64,000 nucleotides of DNA. Source: Desulfovibrio sp. (GTDB taxonomy: Bacteria; Desulfobacterota; Desulfovibrionia; Desulfovibrionales; Desulfovibrionaceae). A program made the translations under genes and the position numbers. Below are positions 16,643-25,287 of this stretch, in pieces. Where the stretch lies: NCBI GenBank assembly GCA_016208105.1, contig JACQYS010000010.1:62001-126000 (forward strand). The letters are read 5' to 3'. Under the pieces are notes generated by a model. That model did no database searches, was not told where the DNA came from, and saw only the letters and a list, made by a program, of their open reading frames with translations. How positions within the stretch are numbered: position 1 is the stretch's first letter; each line of letters begins with the position of its first letter.

Positions 16643-17947
16643 TTATTCGTTGCGGCATTCGACTGAGCGGGCGTGGGCCTCCAGGCCCTCCAGCCGCGCC
16701 AGCCGCGCTATCTTGGCCCCGTGCCTGCGTGCGTAGGCGGGAGGCGCTGCGATGAGGCTCGATTTCTTGGTGAAGGTCTCCACCGAGAGGGCCGAAGAGA
16801 ACCTGGCGTTGCCCATGGTGGGAAGCACGTGGTTGGGGCCCGCGAAGTAGTCGCCCACCGGTTCCGGGCAACCGGCGCCCAGAAAGATGGCTCCGGCGTG
16901 GCGGATGTCTCCCAGAATGCTCCAGGCGTCGGCAACGGCCAGCTCCAGGTGCTCCGGTGCCAGCCTGTTCACCACCTCTATGCCTTCCTTGATGCCGGGA
17001 ACGGTGATCACCGCGCCCCAATCGGCCAGGGCCTTGCGGGCGATTTCGCTGCGGGGCAGGCGGTCGAGCTGTGTCTTAAGCTCTCCAAGAACTGCCTGAC
17101 CAAGCTCCGGGCTGTCCGTAACCAGAATGGCGGCGGCGAACGGGTCGTGCTCGGCCTGGGAGAGCATGTCAGCGGCCAGCCAGGCGGCAGGCGCGGTCTG
17201 GTCGGCCAGGATGACGATTTCGGAGGGCCCGGCGATCATGTCTATGCCCACCTGGCCGACCAAAAGCCTTTTGGCGGTGGTGACGTAGATGTTGCCTGGC
17301 CCGGCCAGGACGTCCACCGGGGCCAGGGTGGCCGTGCCGTAGGCCATGGCCGCGATGGCCCAGGCGCTTCCGGCCCGGTAGATCTCGTCGATGCCTAAAA
17401 GCGAGGCAGCGGCGAGTATGTACGGATTGAGCGAGCCGTCCTTGCGCGGGGGCGACACGGCCACGATCCGCTCCACCCCGGCCACCTGGGCCGGAATGGC
17501 GTTCATGAGAAGCGAGGAGATAAGCGGGGTTTCGCCGCCCTGGCCGCCGGGCACGTAAAGACCGGCGGAATCGACCGGGCGGACCAGCTGGCCGAGGATG
17601 GTGCCGTCCTCTCGGGTGGTCCACCAGGATTTTTCCTTCTGGGATTCGTGGAACCGGCGGATGTTCGCGGCCGCTTCCTCGATGATGTCCATGTCCCCGG
17701 CCGGGACTTGGTTTCGCGCCTGAGCGATTTCATCAGCCGACACCCGCAGCATGGACAGGGTGAAGTCCGGGCAGTCGAACCGTCTGGTGTATTCGACCAG
17801 GGCTTCGTCGCCTTTGGCCGAGACGTTGGCCAGAATGTCGCGAACGCGCGCTTCAACAGCCAGGTCGGGATTCTCGCGGCCTTTGAGCTTGACGTGCAGG
17901 GGGGCGAAATCCTCGGGACGCTGGTATGTGAGCTGTGGGCAGGGCAT
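16643..17947 (-). CDS. hisD: Histidinol dehydrogenase
   Basis: A 434-residue HisD, the zinc enzyme doing the last two oxidations of histidine biosynthesis (histidinol to histidine with two NAD+). Visible are GGQGGETPLISSLLMNAIPAQVAGV, the strongly conserved AGSAWAIAAMAYGTATLAPVDVLAGPGN (shown here as the GPGN loop region) and the catalytic Glu-His in RLAPEHLEL, plus GDYFAGPNHVLPT. ATG at 17947 has GGAG upstream. It is not in a his operon here but leads a hisD-purC pair. It is divergent from the MFS gene. Confidence 0.96.
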   Translation of the reverse strand: MPCPQLTYQRPEDFAPLHVKLKGRENPDLAVEARVRDILANVSAKGDEALVEYTRRFDCPDFTLSMLRVSADEIAQARNQVPAGDMDIIEEAAANIRRFHESQKEKSWWTTREDGTILGQLVRPVDSAGLYVPGGQGGETPLISSLLMNAIPAQVAGVERIVAVSPPRKDGSLNPYILAAASLLGIDEIYRAGSAWAIAAMAYGTATLAPVDVLAGPGNIYVTTAKRLLVGQVGIDMIAGPSEIVILADQTAPAAWLAADMLSQAEHDPFAAAILVTDSPELGQAVLGELKTQLDRLPRSEIARKALADWGAVITVPGIKEGIEVVNRLAPEHLELAVADAWSILGDIRHAGAIFLGAGCPEPVGDYFAGPNHVLPTMGNARFSSALSVETFTKKSSLIAAPPAYARRHGAKIARLARLEGLEAHARSVECRNE

Positions 17948-18056
17948 GAGGGCTCCGGAATGCGTCGATGGCGCGCCTATAGATTATGAAGGGTAGTTTG
18001 TCGAGTATCGGAGTGTGGTGCAAGCGGCTTGAAGAATGAGCTTTCCACCCTTGAAA

Positions 18057-18095
18057 CAGGGTTCCAAAGAGGGTAGCCCTTTGGCCGCAGGAGGC
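18057..18095 (+). repeat. REP-like hairpin, copy E (hisD-MFS gap)
   Basis: GGTTCCAAAGAGGGTAGC is followed by CCTTTGG and the tail CCGCAGGAGGC. Stem CCAAAG/CTTTGG pairs; this is an imperfect copy with two changes against copies A and D. It lies in the divergent promoter region between hisD and the MFS gene. Confidence 0.65.
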
Positions 18096-18139
18096 TCACC
18101 ACCCACAGTATCGCCTTCGCCGCCCAGGAGTGTGGAAGA

Positions 18140-19405
18140 ATGAACCAATCCCATCTCGACAGCGCCGTGCGCAAGGCCTCCTGGCGTCTCCTGCCTTTTC
18201 TCTTCGTCCTTTATATAGTGGCCTACCTGGACCGCATCAACGTGAGTTTCGCGGCCTTGGGCATGAACAAGGACCTGGGCCTGGACCAGACCGCCTACGG
18301 ACTGGGGGCCGGGATATTCTTCCTGGGCTACGTGCTTTTCGAGGTGCCCAGCAACCTCATTCTTTATAAGGTCGGCCCCAGGCGCTGGATAGCCCGCATC
18401 ATGGTCAGCTGGGGGCTATTGACCATGGCCCTGGCCTACGCCCAGGGGCAGTGGAGCTTTGCGGGGCTTCGATTCCTGCTGGGCGTGGCCGAGGCGGGGT
18501 TCTTTCCCGGCATCATCCTCTACCTTACATACTGGTTTCCCCAGACCTTTCGGGCGCGCGCAGTGGCTCTTTTCATGACAGCCACGCCCATCGCGGGGCT
18601 TATCGGCAGCCCCGTGTCCGGCTGGATCATGCAGATGCACGGCGCGTTTAACCATGCGGGCTGGCAGTGGCTGTTCCTTCTGGAAGGCCTGCCCGCCGTG
18701 GTGCTTGGCGTGTTCGTCTTCTTTCGGCTCCCGAACGGGCCGAATGATACCCACTGGCTTACTCCCGAGGAAAAAAGCGCCTTGAGCGATCAGCTCGACC
18801 GTGAGAATAGCCTTGTGGCCGGGAGCCATCTTTCAGGGCTGCGCCAGGGACTTGTGAGCCCCAAGGTCTGGGCTTTTGGATTCGTGTATTTCTGCTCGGT
18901 GCTGGCCATGTACGGCCTGGTCATGTGGCTGCCGCAGATCGTGTCCGGCGTCACGGGAGGAAGCGCCCTGTCCGTGGGGTTCTACGTGATGATCGCCTAC
19001 TTCTTCGCGGCAGCCGGCATGGTGGTGATAGGTATAAGCTCCGACAAGTTCGCGGAGCGGCGCTGGCATATCATAGGGTCCATGGCGTTGTGCATGGCCG
19101 GTATGCTGGTGCTCTCGGTTTCGTCCGGACTTTTGGGAATCCTCACGGGAGCGAGCCTGGCCGCCATGGGCATCTGGGGAGTGCTTGGGCCGTTCTGGGG
19201 GCTGGCCACCTGCTACCTTACGGGCACCGCGGCCGCGGCCGGAATCGCGCTCATCAATTCGCTCGGCAACGTGGGCGGGTTTGCCGGGCCCTACCTGATG
19301 GGATGGATGAAAGCCCACACCGGGCACTATTCGGAGGCCTTCCTCTACATCGGCGTGGTCATGCTGGCTGGCCTGAGCCCGATTCTTTTTCTGAAAAAGC
19401 GCTAG
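18140..19405 (+). CDS. MFS transporter, anion:cation symporter (ACS) type
   Basis: A 421-residue, twelve-helix transporter. The ACS-type signature is clear: LYIVAYLDRINVSFAALGMNKDLGLD near residue 25, then FFLGYVLFEVPSNLILYKVGPRRWIARI and RFLLGVAEAGFFPGIILYLTYWFP. ACS members import organic anions (hexuronate, tartrate, hydroxyphenylacetate, phthalate) with H+ or Na+. The aromatic and acyl-CoA genes nearby make an organic acid a sensible substrate, but no specific one can be named. ATG follows a weak site (GTGGAAGA). The ends of this gene and the DHH fusion converge within 10 bp, with no terminator between them. Confidence 0.88.
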   Translation: MNQSHLDSAVRKASWRLLPFLFVLYIVAYLDRINVSFAALGMNKDLGLDQTAYGLGAGIFFLGYVLFEVPSNLILYKVGPRRWIARIMVSWGLLTMALAYAQGQWSFAGLRFLLGVAEAGFFPGIILYLTYWFPQTFRARAVALFMTATPIAGLIGSPVSGWIMQMHGAFNHAGWQWLFLLEGLPAVVLGVFVFFRLPNGPNDTHWLTPEEKSALSDQLDRENSLVAGSHLSGLRQGLVSPKVWAFGFVYFCSVLAMYGLVMWLPQIVSGVTGGSALSVGFYVMIAYFFAAAGMVVIGISSDKFAERRWHIIGSMALCMAGMLVLSVSSGLLGILTGASLAAMGIWGVLGPFWGLATCYLTGTAAAAGIALINSLGNVGGFAGPYLMGWMKAHTGHYSEAFLYIGVVMLAGLSPILFLKKR

Positions 19406-19414
19406 CAGACGGCG

Positions 19415-22108
19415 TCATTTCGCCGGTGCCGGCATCCACTCCAGGCCCATGAATCCATCGGAGAGGCGCTTGGCCAGATCCAGCTGGTCGGCCCGGCAGG
19501 TTGCCTTGCCGTCGAGCATGGCGGCTGTCACCGAACGCAGGATCTCGCTGTAGCGGGGGCCCGGAGGGATGCCCATGGCCAGAAGGTCGTCGCCGCTCAC
19601 CTCGATCTGCTGGTTCCGAAGCGTTGTCAGATAGAGCGAGATCGAGCGCTGCACGGTCTCCTTGGGGTGCCTGGCCATGAGATACAGAATGCCCTCCAGC
19701 GGAAGGTCCTTGAGCATGGAGTACAGCTCGCTGTAGAGGCCCTTGCGGTATTCCCACTCGTAGATCGACTGCGCGGTGTCCCGGATGCAATGGCGCAGGT
19801 GCAGGAACATCTCCTCGTGATGCTTGGAGAATCCCATGCGTTTGGTGACGCTTTGCACCTCGTCGTCGGCCATTCCGGCGCACAGCCCCAAAAAGTAAAT
19901 CCGCCAGATTTCAGGCTGGGGTTTGACGTAGAGCAGGCGGTACCAGCTGATAACCCGGTCCGCTTCGGCGAGAACCTCCTTCTTGCGGTCGTCCAGGGCC
20001 AGAAGGGGGTGTATCGCCGCCAGAAGACCGAAATCGTCCATGCGCCGGATGCAGGCCAGGGGGGTGTCGTCCTCGAAAATGTGGCGAATTTCGTGGAAAA
20101 CCCGCGACCCGGACAGCTTGTGCACGAACTGGTTGGTGATGGCGTTTCGTATGAGGCGCTCGGTCTGGGCGCCGATTTTGAAATTGAAACGCTGTTCGAA
20201 GCGGATGGCGCGCAGGATGCGGGTTGGGTCTTCCACGAAGGAGAGGGAGTGCAGCACCCGGATCACGCGCTCCTTCAAGTCCCTCTGGGCGCCGAAGAAA
20301 TCCACGAGCTTGCCGAAGCTGCCGGGGGACAGATGCACGGCCAGGGCGTTGATGGTGAAATCGCGCCGGTAGAGGTCCATTTTTATCGAGGAGAGTTCCA
20401 CCGTGGGCAGGGCGGCCGGGTACTCGTAGTACTCCAGGCGCGCGGTGGCCACGTCCACGCGGGTGCCGTTCTCCATGATGACCACGGCCGTCTTGAACTT
20501 GCGGTGGGACTTCACCCTGCCGCCAAGCTCCCGGGCCAAGGCCTCGGCAAAGAGGATGCCGTCTCCCTCCACCACCAGGTCCAGGTCCAGGTTGGGGCGT
20601 CCCAGGATAAGGTCGCGCACGAAACCGCCCACCACGTAGGCTTCGTAGCCCATGGACCAGGCCATGGTCCCGGCCCGCTTGAGCAGTTCGTAGAGCGGGG
20701 CGGGCAGTCTGTCCCGCAGGTGTCCGGCCACGCTGCGCTCGGATTTGCGCTCCGCGCCGACGCTCTCGGGAATGCGGGCCGGCTCGCGCACCAGGGTGTT
20801 GATGAGGTCCGTACGCGTGACCACGCCCACCACCTCGTCGTTTTCCACCACGGGTACCTGGCGCTGGCGCTGCCCCAGGATGATCTCCATGATGTGAAAA
20901 AGGTCGGCCTTGGGCGACACGGTCTGGGCGCCCTGCATCATGTAGTCGCTGGCGTCGGAGGTGGCCAGGCCGTGCTTGATGGCCTTGTCCACGATGTCGT
21001 GCTCCAGGATGCCCAGGCAGCGCCTGTTCTCGGAACTCACCACCGGGATGGCCTTGAGCCCGAAGCGGGCCATGATCTCCTGGGCCTGCGAGAGGGGCTT
21101 GTCGTCTTCGATGAGCACGGCGGGCTTGCTCATGAGGCTCTCGGCCAGAATCTGCGGGTTCACCTGGGAGTAGAGCAGGCCAAAGAGCTCCTCCTTGGCC
21201 TGGGTGAGGGTCTTTTCCTTAATAGATGCCGAGGCGGCGTAGGTGTGTCCGCCTCCGCCCAGGGCGGAGCAGATGCGGCCGACGTCCACGTCCGTGGTGC
21301 GGGAGCGGGCCACCAGATGCACCCGGTCCTTCATGAGGGCCAGGGCGAAGAGCACCCGGATGTTCTCCATGTCCATGAGCTTGTGGGCCAGCAGGGCGAA
21401 ATCGCCCACGTAGTTGTCCAGGGTCACTTCGGCCACCACGATCTCCACCCCGTTGATGTCGTAGGTGGTGGATGATTCTATGAGCGAGCTCATGATGGTT
21501 ATCTGCTCGGCCGATAGTTCTCTGGTGAGCAGTTCGGACAGGGTGGGCATGTCCATGCCCTGGCCTTTGAGCCAGGCCGCGGCGGTGAAATCCTCCTCCG
21601 TGGTGGAGGTGAAGGTGAAGGAACCGGTGTCCTCGTAGATGCCCAGCGCCAGGAAGGTGGCCTCGTCCGGGGTGAGCGTGAGTTTACGCTCCATGATCAT
21701 GTGGGTGAGGATGGTGGTGGTGGAGCCCCAGGGCTTCACCACGGTCACCTCGCTTGGCAGGTCCTCCTCGGTGTCCGGGTGGTGGTCGTAGACATGGACG
21801 GCCAGTTCCGGCTTGTCCAGGATCGGGTCCACGTGGGGCACTCGGGAGCGTTGCCGGGTGTCCACCAGGACCAGGGTCTTGACCGTTTCCGGGTCGATGT
21901 CCTTGTAGGTCTTGAAGTTGAACAGATAGGTGGCGCTTTGGATGAAGAAATTGCGGATGTTCTTCTCCTGGCTGCCGGGAAAGATGAGCGTGGCCCCAGG
22001 GTAGAGCTTGCTGGCGGCTATCATGGCGGCCAGGGCGTCGAAATCCGCGTTGATGTGCGCGGTGATGACAGTGGGAGCGGGCAAGCCCTTGTGAGGCTTG
22101 GAGATCAT
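19415..22108 (-). CDS. DHH phosphoesterase-CBS-CBS-tRNA nucleotidyltransferase fusion
   Basis: An 897-residue three-part protein. Residues 13-310: DHH/DHHA1 phosphoesterase with NADFDALAAM and the triad VYDHH (108-110) and the substrate motif GGGGHTYAAS. About 330-460: two CBS domains, normally adenine-nucleotide sensors. About 490-897: class II poly(A)-polymerase/CCA-type nucleotidyltransferase with YVVGGFVRDLILGRPNLDLD, the metal aspartates, RRDFTINA and EDPTRILRAIRFEQRF. The same architecture is known for Aquifex A-adding tRNA nucleotidyltransferase, so it probably repairs or completes tRNA 3' ends. ATG 22108 overlaps the xerD stop (ATGA) with AAGGAAGG upstream. Confidence 0.9.
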   Translation of the reverse strand: MISKPHKGLPAPTVITAHINADFDALAAMIAASKLYPGATLIFPGSQEKNIRNFFIQSATYLFNFKTYKDIDPETVKTLVLVDTRQRSRVPHVDPILDKPELAVHVYDHHPDTEEDLPSEVTVVKPWGSTTTILTHMIMERKLTLTPDEATFLALGIYEDTGSFTFTSTTEEDFTAAAWLKGQGMDMPTLSELLTRELSAEQITIMSSLIESSTTYDINGVEIVVAEVTLDNYVGDFALLAHKLMDMENIRVLFALALMKDRVHLVARSRTTDVDVGRICSALGGGGHTYAASASIKEKTLTQAKEELFGLLYSQVNPQILAESLMSKPAVLIEDDKPLSQAQEIMARFGLKAIPVVSSENRRCLGILEHDIVDKAIKHGLATSDASDYMMQGAQTVSPKADLFHIMEIILGQRQRQVPVVENDEVVGVVTRTDLINTLVREPARIPESVGAERKSERSVAGHLRDRLPAPLYELLKRAGTMAWSMGYEAYVVGGFVRDLILGRPNLDLDLVVEGDGILFAEALARELGGRVKSHRKFKTAVVIMENGTRVDVATARLEYYEYPAALPTVELSSIKMDLYRRDFTINALAVHLSPGSFGKLVDFFGAQRDLKERVIRVLHSLSFVEDPTRILRAIRFEQRFNFKIGAQTERLIRNAITNQFVHKLSGSRVFHEIRHIFEDDTPLACIRRMDDFGLLAAIHPLLALDDRKKEVLAEADRVISWYRLLYVKPQPEIWRIYFLGLCAGMADDEVQSVTKRMGFSKHHEEMFLHLRHCIRDTAQSIYEWEYRKGLYSELYSMLKDLPLEGILYLMARHPKETVQRSISLYLTTLRNQQIEVSGDDLLAMGIPPGPRYSEILRSVTAAMLDGKATCRADQLDLAKRLSDGFMGLEWMPAPAK

Positions 22109-23043
22109 GAATCCTTCCTTGTGGAACGCGAACGCGGGTGGTGGGCGCGGTGCACGCTGGTTAAACGGTCGGCCTGAACGTGGGTGTATATTTCCGTGGC
22201 CGCTATGTCCGCATGGCCCAGAAGCAGCTGTACCGTGCGCAGGTCGGCCCCGCCTTCGAGCAGGTGGGTGGCGAAGGAATGGCGCAGGCTGTGGGGTGAG
22301 ATGTCCTTGGCGATTCCGGCCTCCAGCGCGTAGCGCTTGATGAGCTTCCACACGCCCTGGCGGGTGAGCCCCTTGCCTGACCTGTTGAGAAAGAGAAAAT
22401 CCTTGGCAGGCCTGAACGCCGGGCGGATGCTCTGGACATAGCGGGAGAGAAGGTCCTGGGCCATGGAGTGGATGGGCACCAGGCGCTCCTTGTCGCCCTT
22501 GCCGAACACCCGCAGAATCCCCGCCTGGGCGTCGAAGTCCAGGGGGGTGAGGGTGATGAGCTCGGTTACGCGAAGGCCCGCCGCATAGAGAAGCTCGAGC
22601 ATGGCCCTGTCGCGAAAGCCCAGGCTGGTTTCCATGTCCGGGCGTGAAAGAAGCCCTTCCATCTCCTGGCGCGAAAGCACGTCCGGGAGCCTGCGCGGCA
22701 GCTTCGGGGCCTCGATGAGTTCCGCCGGGCTTGCATCAAGCCAGCCTTCCTCCACCGCATGGGTGAAAAAACCGCGCATGCTGGAGAGGTGCCTGGCCAG
22801 GGACCGGCTGGTCAGCCCCTTCTGGCGCAAAAACATGAGGTAGAGAAAAATGATCTGGTCGGTCACATCTTCCACAGTGGAGGATCTTTCCTCCAGAAAC
22901 AGCTGGAAGTGCAGCAAATCCTGCGCGTAGGCGGCCAGGCTGTTCTCCGAGAGCCCTTTGACAACCAAAAGGTGCTCCAGCCAGGCGTCCACCCAGGGGT
23001 GGGGGGCTTCGCGCAATTGCTTGGTTTTTATTGACACGTCCAT
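22105..23043 (-). CDS. xerD: Tyrosine site-specific recombinase XerD
   Basis: A 312-residue tyrosine recombinase that with XerC resolves chromosome dimers at dif. Catalytic residues are all present: Arg in LLYAAGLRVTELI, the HxxR in SPHSLRHSFATHLLEGGADL, His in GHADIAATEIYTH with the tyrosine nucleophile in IYTH. The length and N-terminal SAM-like domain (WLEHLLVVKGLSENSLAAY) match XerC/D rather than phage integrases. It is coupled to the DHH-tRNA nucleotidyltransferase gene. A dif-like site is 4.5 kb away and a second Xer gene is at 50941. The assignment to XerD rather than XerC rests on family resemblance only. Confidence 0.85.
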   Translation of the reverse strand: MDVSIKTKQLREAPHPWVDAWLEHLLVVKGLSENSLAAYAQDLLHFQLFLEERSSTVEDVTDQIIFLYLMFLRQKGLTSRSLARHLSSMRGFFTHAVEEGWLDASPAELIEAPKLPRRLPDVLSRQEMEGLLSRPDMETSLGFRDRAMLELLYAAGLRVTELITLTPLDFDAQAGILRVFGKGDKERLVPIHSMAQDLLSRYVQSIRPAFRPAKDFLFLNRSGKGLTRQGVWKLIKRYALEAGIAKDISPHSLRHSFATHLLEGGADLRTVQLLLGHADIAATEIYTHVQADRLTSVHRAHHPRSRSTRKDS

Positions 23044-23119
23044 CCGCCTCTTTTTATGACCTCGGGGCTTGCTTATTCCATTTCTTGCGCCCGCGCGCAA
23101 TCGCCCCAAGGAGCTTCCC

Positions 23120-24292
23120 ATGCCTCAGTTCAAGATGGCCGATCGTCTGGCCGCGCTGCCCCCCTACCTGTTCGCCGAGATCGACCGCGTGAAAAACGAG
23201 GTCAAGGCCCGCGGCGTGGACATCATAAGCCTGGGCATCGGCGATCCGGACATCCCCACCCCGGATTTCATCATCGACGCCCTGTACGCTTCCGCCAAGA
23301 AGCCCGAGAACCACCAGTACCCTTCCTATGTGGGCCTGCGCACCTTCCGCTCGGCCGTGGCCACCTGGTACAAGGGGCGCTTCGGCGTGGAGCTTGACCC
23401 GGACAACGAGGTGGTGAGCCTCATCGGTTCCAAGGAAGGCATCGCGCACTTCCCGCTGGCCTATGTGAACCCCGGCGACCTGGTGCTGGTGTGCACGCCC
23501 AACTACCCGGTGTACAACGTGGCCACAGGCTTCGCTGGCGGCACCACCAAGTTTTTGCCCATGACCGATGCCAACAACTTCCTGCCTGACTTGGACAGCG
23601 TGACCGAGGCGGAGTGGGCCAAGGCCAAGATGATCTTCACCAACTTCCCCAACAACCCCACCTCGGCCTGCGCGCCCAAGAGCTTCTACGAGAAGCTGGT
23701 GAAGAAGTGCCGGGACAGCAACACCATTCTCGTGGCCGACGCCGCCTACACCGAGATGTACTACAACGAGGCCGCCAAGCCCATCTCCGTGTTCGAGATC
23801 CCCGGGGCCAAGGACGTGGCCATCGAGTTCCATTCGCTTTCCAAGACCTACAACATGACCGGCTGGCGCATCGGCATGGCCGTTGGCAACGAATCCCTGG
23901 TGAAGGGGCTCGGAAAGATCAAGGAAAACGTGGATTCGGGCATCTTCCAGGCCGTGCAGGAAGCGGGCATCGCCGCTTTGGAAAAGGGCGACCCGTATGC
24001 CGAAAAGTTCCGCGCCATCTACAAGGAGCGCCGCGACGTTCTGGCCGCGGGGCTTAAGAAGATGGGCATCGAGTTCCGCCTGCCCGAGGCCACCTTCTAC
24101 TTCTGGTGCAAGGTCCCGGGGGGCCAGGACTCCAAGGGCTTCGTGACCAAGGTGCTCCAGGAGACCGGCGTGGTGCTCACCCCGGGCAACGGCTTCGGTT
24201 TCCCTGAGGCTGGCGAAGGCTATTTCCGCATCGCCATGACCGTGACCAAGGAGAAGATAGAGGAAGCTCTGTCGCGCCTGGCAAAGATGTAG
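23120..24292 (+). CDS. dapL: LL-diaminopimelate aminotransferase
   Basis: A 390-residue class I aminotransferase of the LL-DAP type, converting tetrahydrodipicolinate directly to LL-diaminopimelate for lysine and peptidoglycan. Seen are ISLGIGDPDIPTPDFIIDAL, NHQYPSYVGLRTFRSAVA, NFPNNPTSACA, the PLP lysine in HSLSKTYNMTGWRIG and the late GFGFPEAGEGYFRIAMT. The pathway context is right: dapB lies further on in the window. ATG 23120 has AAGGAG seven bases ahead. An overly short hairpin (CAATGCCCGC / GCGGGCATTG) follows the stop. Confidence 0.92.
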   Translation: MPQFKMADRLAALPPYLFAEIDRVKNEVKARGVDIISLGIGDPDIPTPDFIIDALYASAKKPENHQYPSYVGLRTFRSAVATWYKGRFGVELDPDNEVVSLIGSKEGIAHFPLAYVNPGDLVLVCTPNYPVYNVATGFAGGTTKFLPMTDANNFLPDLDSVTEAEWAKAKMIFTNFPNNPTSACAPKSFYEKLVKKCRDSNTILVADAAYTEMYYNEAAKPISVFEIPGAKDVAIEFHSLSKTYNMTGWRIGMAVGNESLVKGLGKIKENVDSGIFQAVQEAGIAALEKGDPYAEKFRAIYKERRDVLAAGLKKMGIEFRLPEATFYFWCKVPGGQDSKGFVTKVLQETGVVLTPGNGFGFPEAGEGYFRIAMTVTKEKIEEALSRLAKM

Positions 24293-24298
24293 TTCTGG

Positions 24299-24323
24299 CA
24301 ATGCCCGCATCCGGCGGGCATTG
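24299..24323 (+). terminator. Hairpin after dapL
   Basis: CAATGCCCGC and GCGGGCATTG form a perfect 10-bp stem around ATCCG, with only TT CC after it. Position 7 bp after the stop suggests a terminator, but the poor U-run lowers confidence. Confidence 0.5.
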
Positions 24324-24413
24324 TTCCAGCCGCGCAAATGAGGGCAGGGGAGGGCGCACCGCGTGACGTGCGCGCTGGCTTAAGGCTTCCCCAGCCGAGA
24401 GCGATAGCAAGAG

Positions 24414-24986
24414 ATGACGAACACAGCCGCATTCGTCGCCCTGGGGTCGAACCTGGGCGAACCGGCGGCCACGCTTTCCCGGGCCGCCGGGCGCATGGAC
24501 GGGATTCTTCCCGGCGTGCGCCTGGCGGCCCGCTCGCGTATCTGGCTGACGGCCCCGCATGAGCTGCAAGCAATGGAGCCGCCCCGGCCCGAGTGCCTGC
24601 GCGAATTGTGCGTTGATGATAGGGCCGTTGCCCCGGATGGCGGCGTGAAACAAGAGGCCGGACCGTGGTACGCCAACATGGTGGTTCGTTTGGATTGCCC
24701 GCCCGGGATAACCGCCGAATCGCTGTTCGAGGCCCTCATGGCCCTCGAATCCGAACTCGGCCGAAACCGCCTGATGGAAAGGCGGTGGGGGCCCCGGATG
24801 ATCGACATCGATCTTCTGACTTTCGGCAACGAAACGCGCAGCACCCCCCGGCTGACCTTGCCGCACCCGCGAATGTTCGAGCGCGCTTTCGTGGTTCTGC
24901 CCCTGGCCGAGATCGCCCCGGAACAGGTCGATGCGAAAATTGTCGCAGGTTTGTCTTTTAGTGCCTCTGGAACTATGATATTTTGA
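24414..24986 (+). CDS. folK: 2-amino-4-hydroxy-6-hydroxymethyldihydropteridine pyrophosphokinase
   Basis: A 190-residue HPPK of folate synthesis, transferring pyrophosphate from ATP to the pterin. Motifs ALGSNLGEP at the start, SRIWLTAPHE (the 'Y/W-x-T-x-P' loop), WYANMVVRLDCP, and the metal/ATP site RWGPRMIDIDLLTFGN are intact. It carries an insertion of about 25 residues after the TAPHE segment compared with E. coli. ATG at 24414 is preceded by GCAAGAG. The next gene starts 25 bp later. No folP is adjacent. Confidence 0.9.
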   Translation: MTNTAAFVALGSNLGEPAATLSRAAGRMDGILPGVRLAARSRIWLTAPHELQAMEPPRPECLRELCVDDRAVAPDGGVKQEAGPWYANMVVRLDCPPGITAESLFEALMALESELGRNRLMERRWGPRMIDIDLLTFGNETRSTPRLTLPHPRMFERAFVVLPLAEIAPEQVDAKIVAGLSFSASGTMIF

Positions 24987-25011
24987 ACTTTAGAAAAGGA
25001 TCGCCCGTATC

Positions 25012-25284
25012 ATGTGGAAATTCGTATTATTCGCTGTCGCGGCATTCGTTCTCTGGAAGATGTTCGCCGGCGACATGTTGCGCCGCAAGCAAGAGGCCAA
25101 GAAAGAAGAAGAAACACTGATTGCCAAGGGCGAGATGGTCAAGGACCCTGTTTGCGGGTCCTACGTGGCCCTGGACAACTCGGTCAGAGCGAATGAGGGC
25201 GGCAAGGTTGTGCATTTCTGCAGTTACGAATGCCGGGACAAATACCTCGCCCAGATCGAGTCCGCGAAAACCAAAGAGGGGTAA
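25012..25284 (+). CDS. Membrane-anchored YHS/TRASH-like metal-binding protein
   Basis: A 90-residue protein: one N-terminal membrane helix (WKFVLFAVAAFVLWKMF), a Lys/Glu-rich linker, then a small cysteine domain with VKDPVCGSYVALDNSVRA and VVHFCSYECRDKYL. The CG and CSxEC pair fits the YHS/TRASH family, thought to bind soft metals. The orientation is probably N-in with the cysteine domain outside or at the membrane face. It lies 3 bp before the transaldolase gene, 25 bp after folK. Function unknown. Confidence 0.75.
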   Translation: MWKFVLFAVAAFVLWKMFAGDMLRRKQEAKKEEETLIAKGEMVKDPVCGSYVALDNSVRANEGGKVVHFCSYECRDKYLAQIESAKTKEG

Positions 25285-25287
25285 CCC

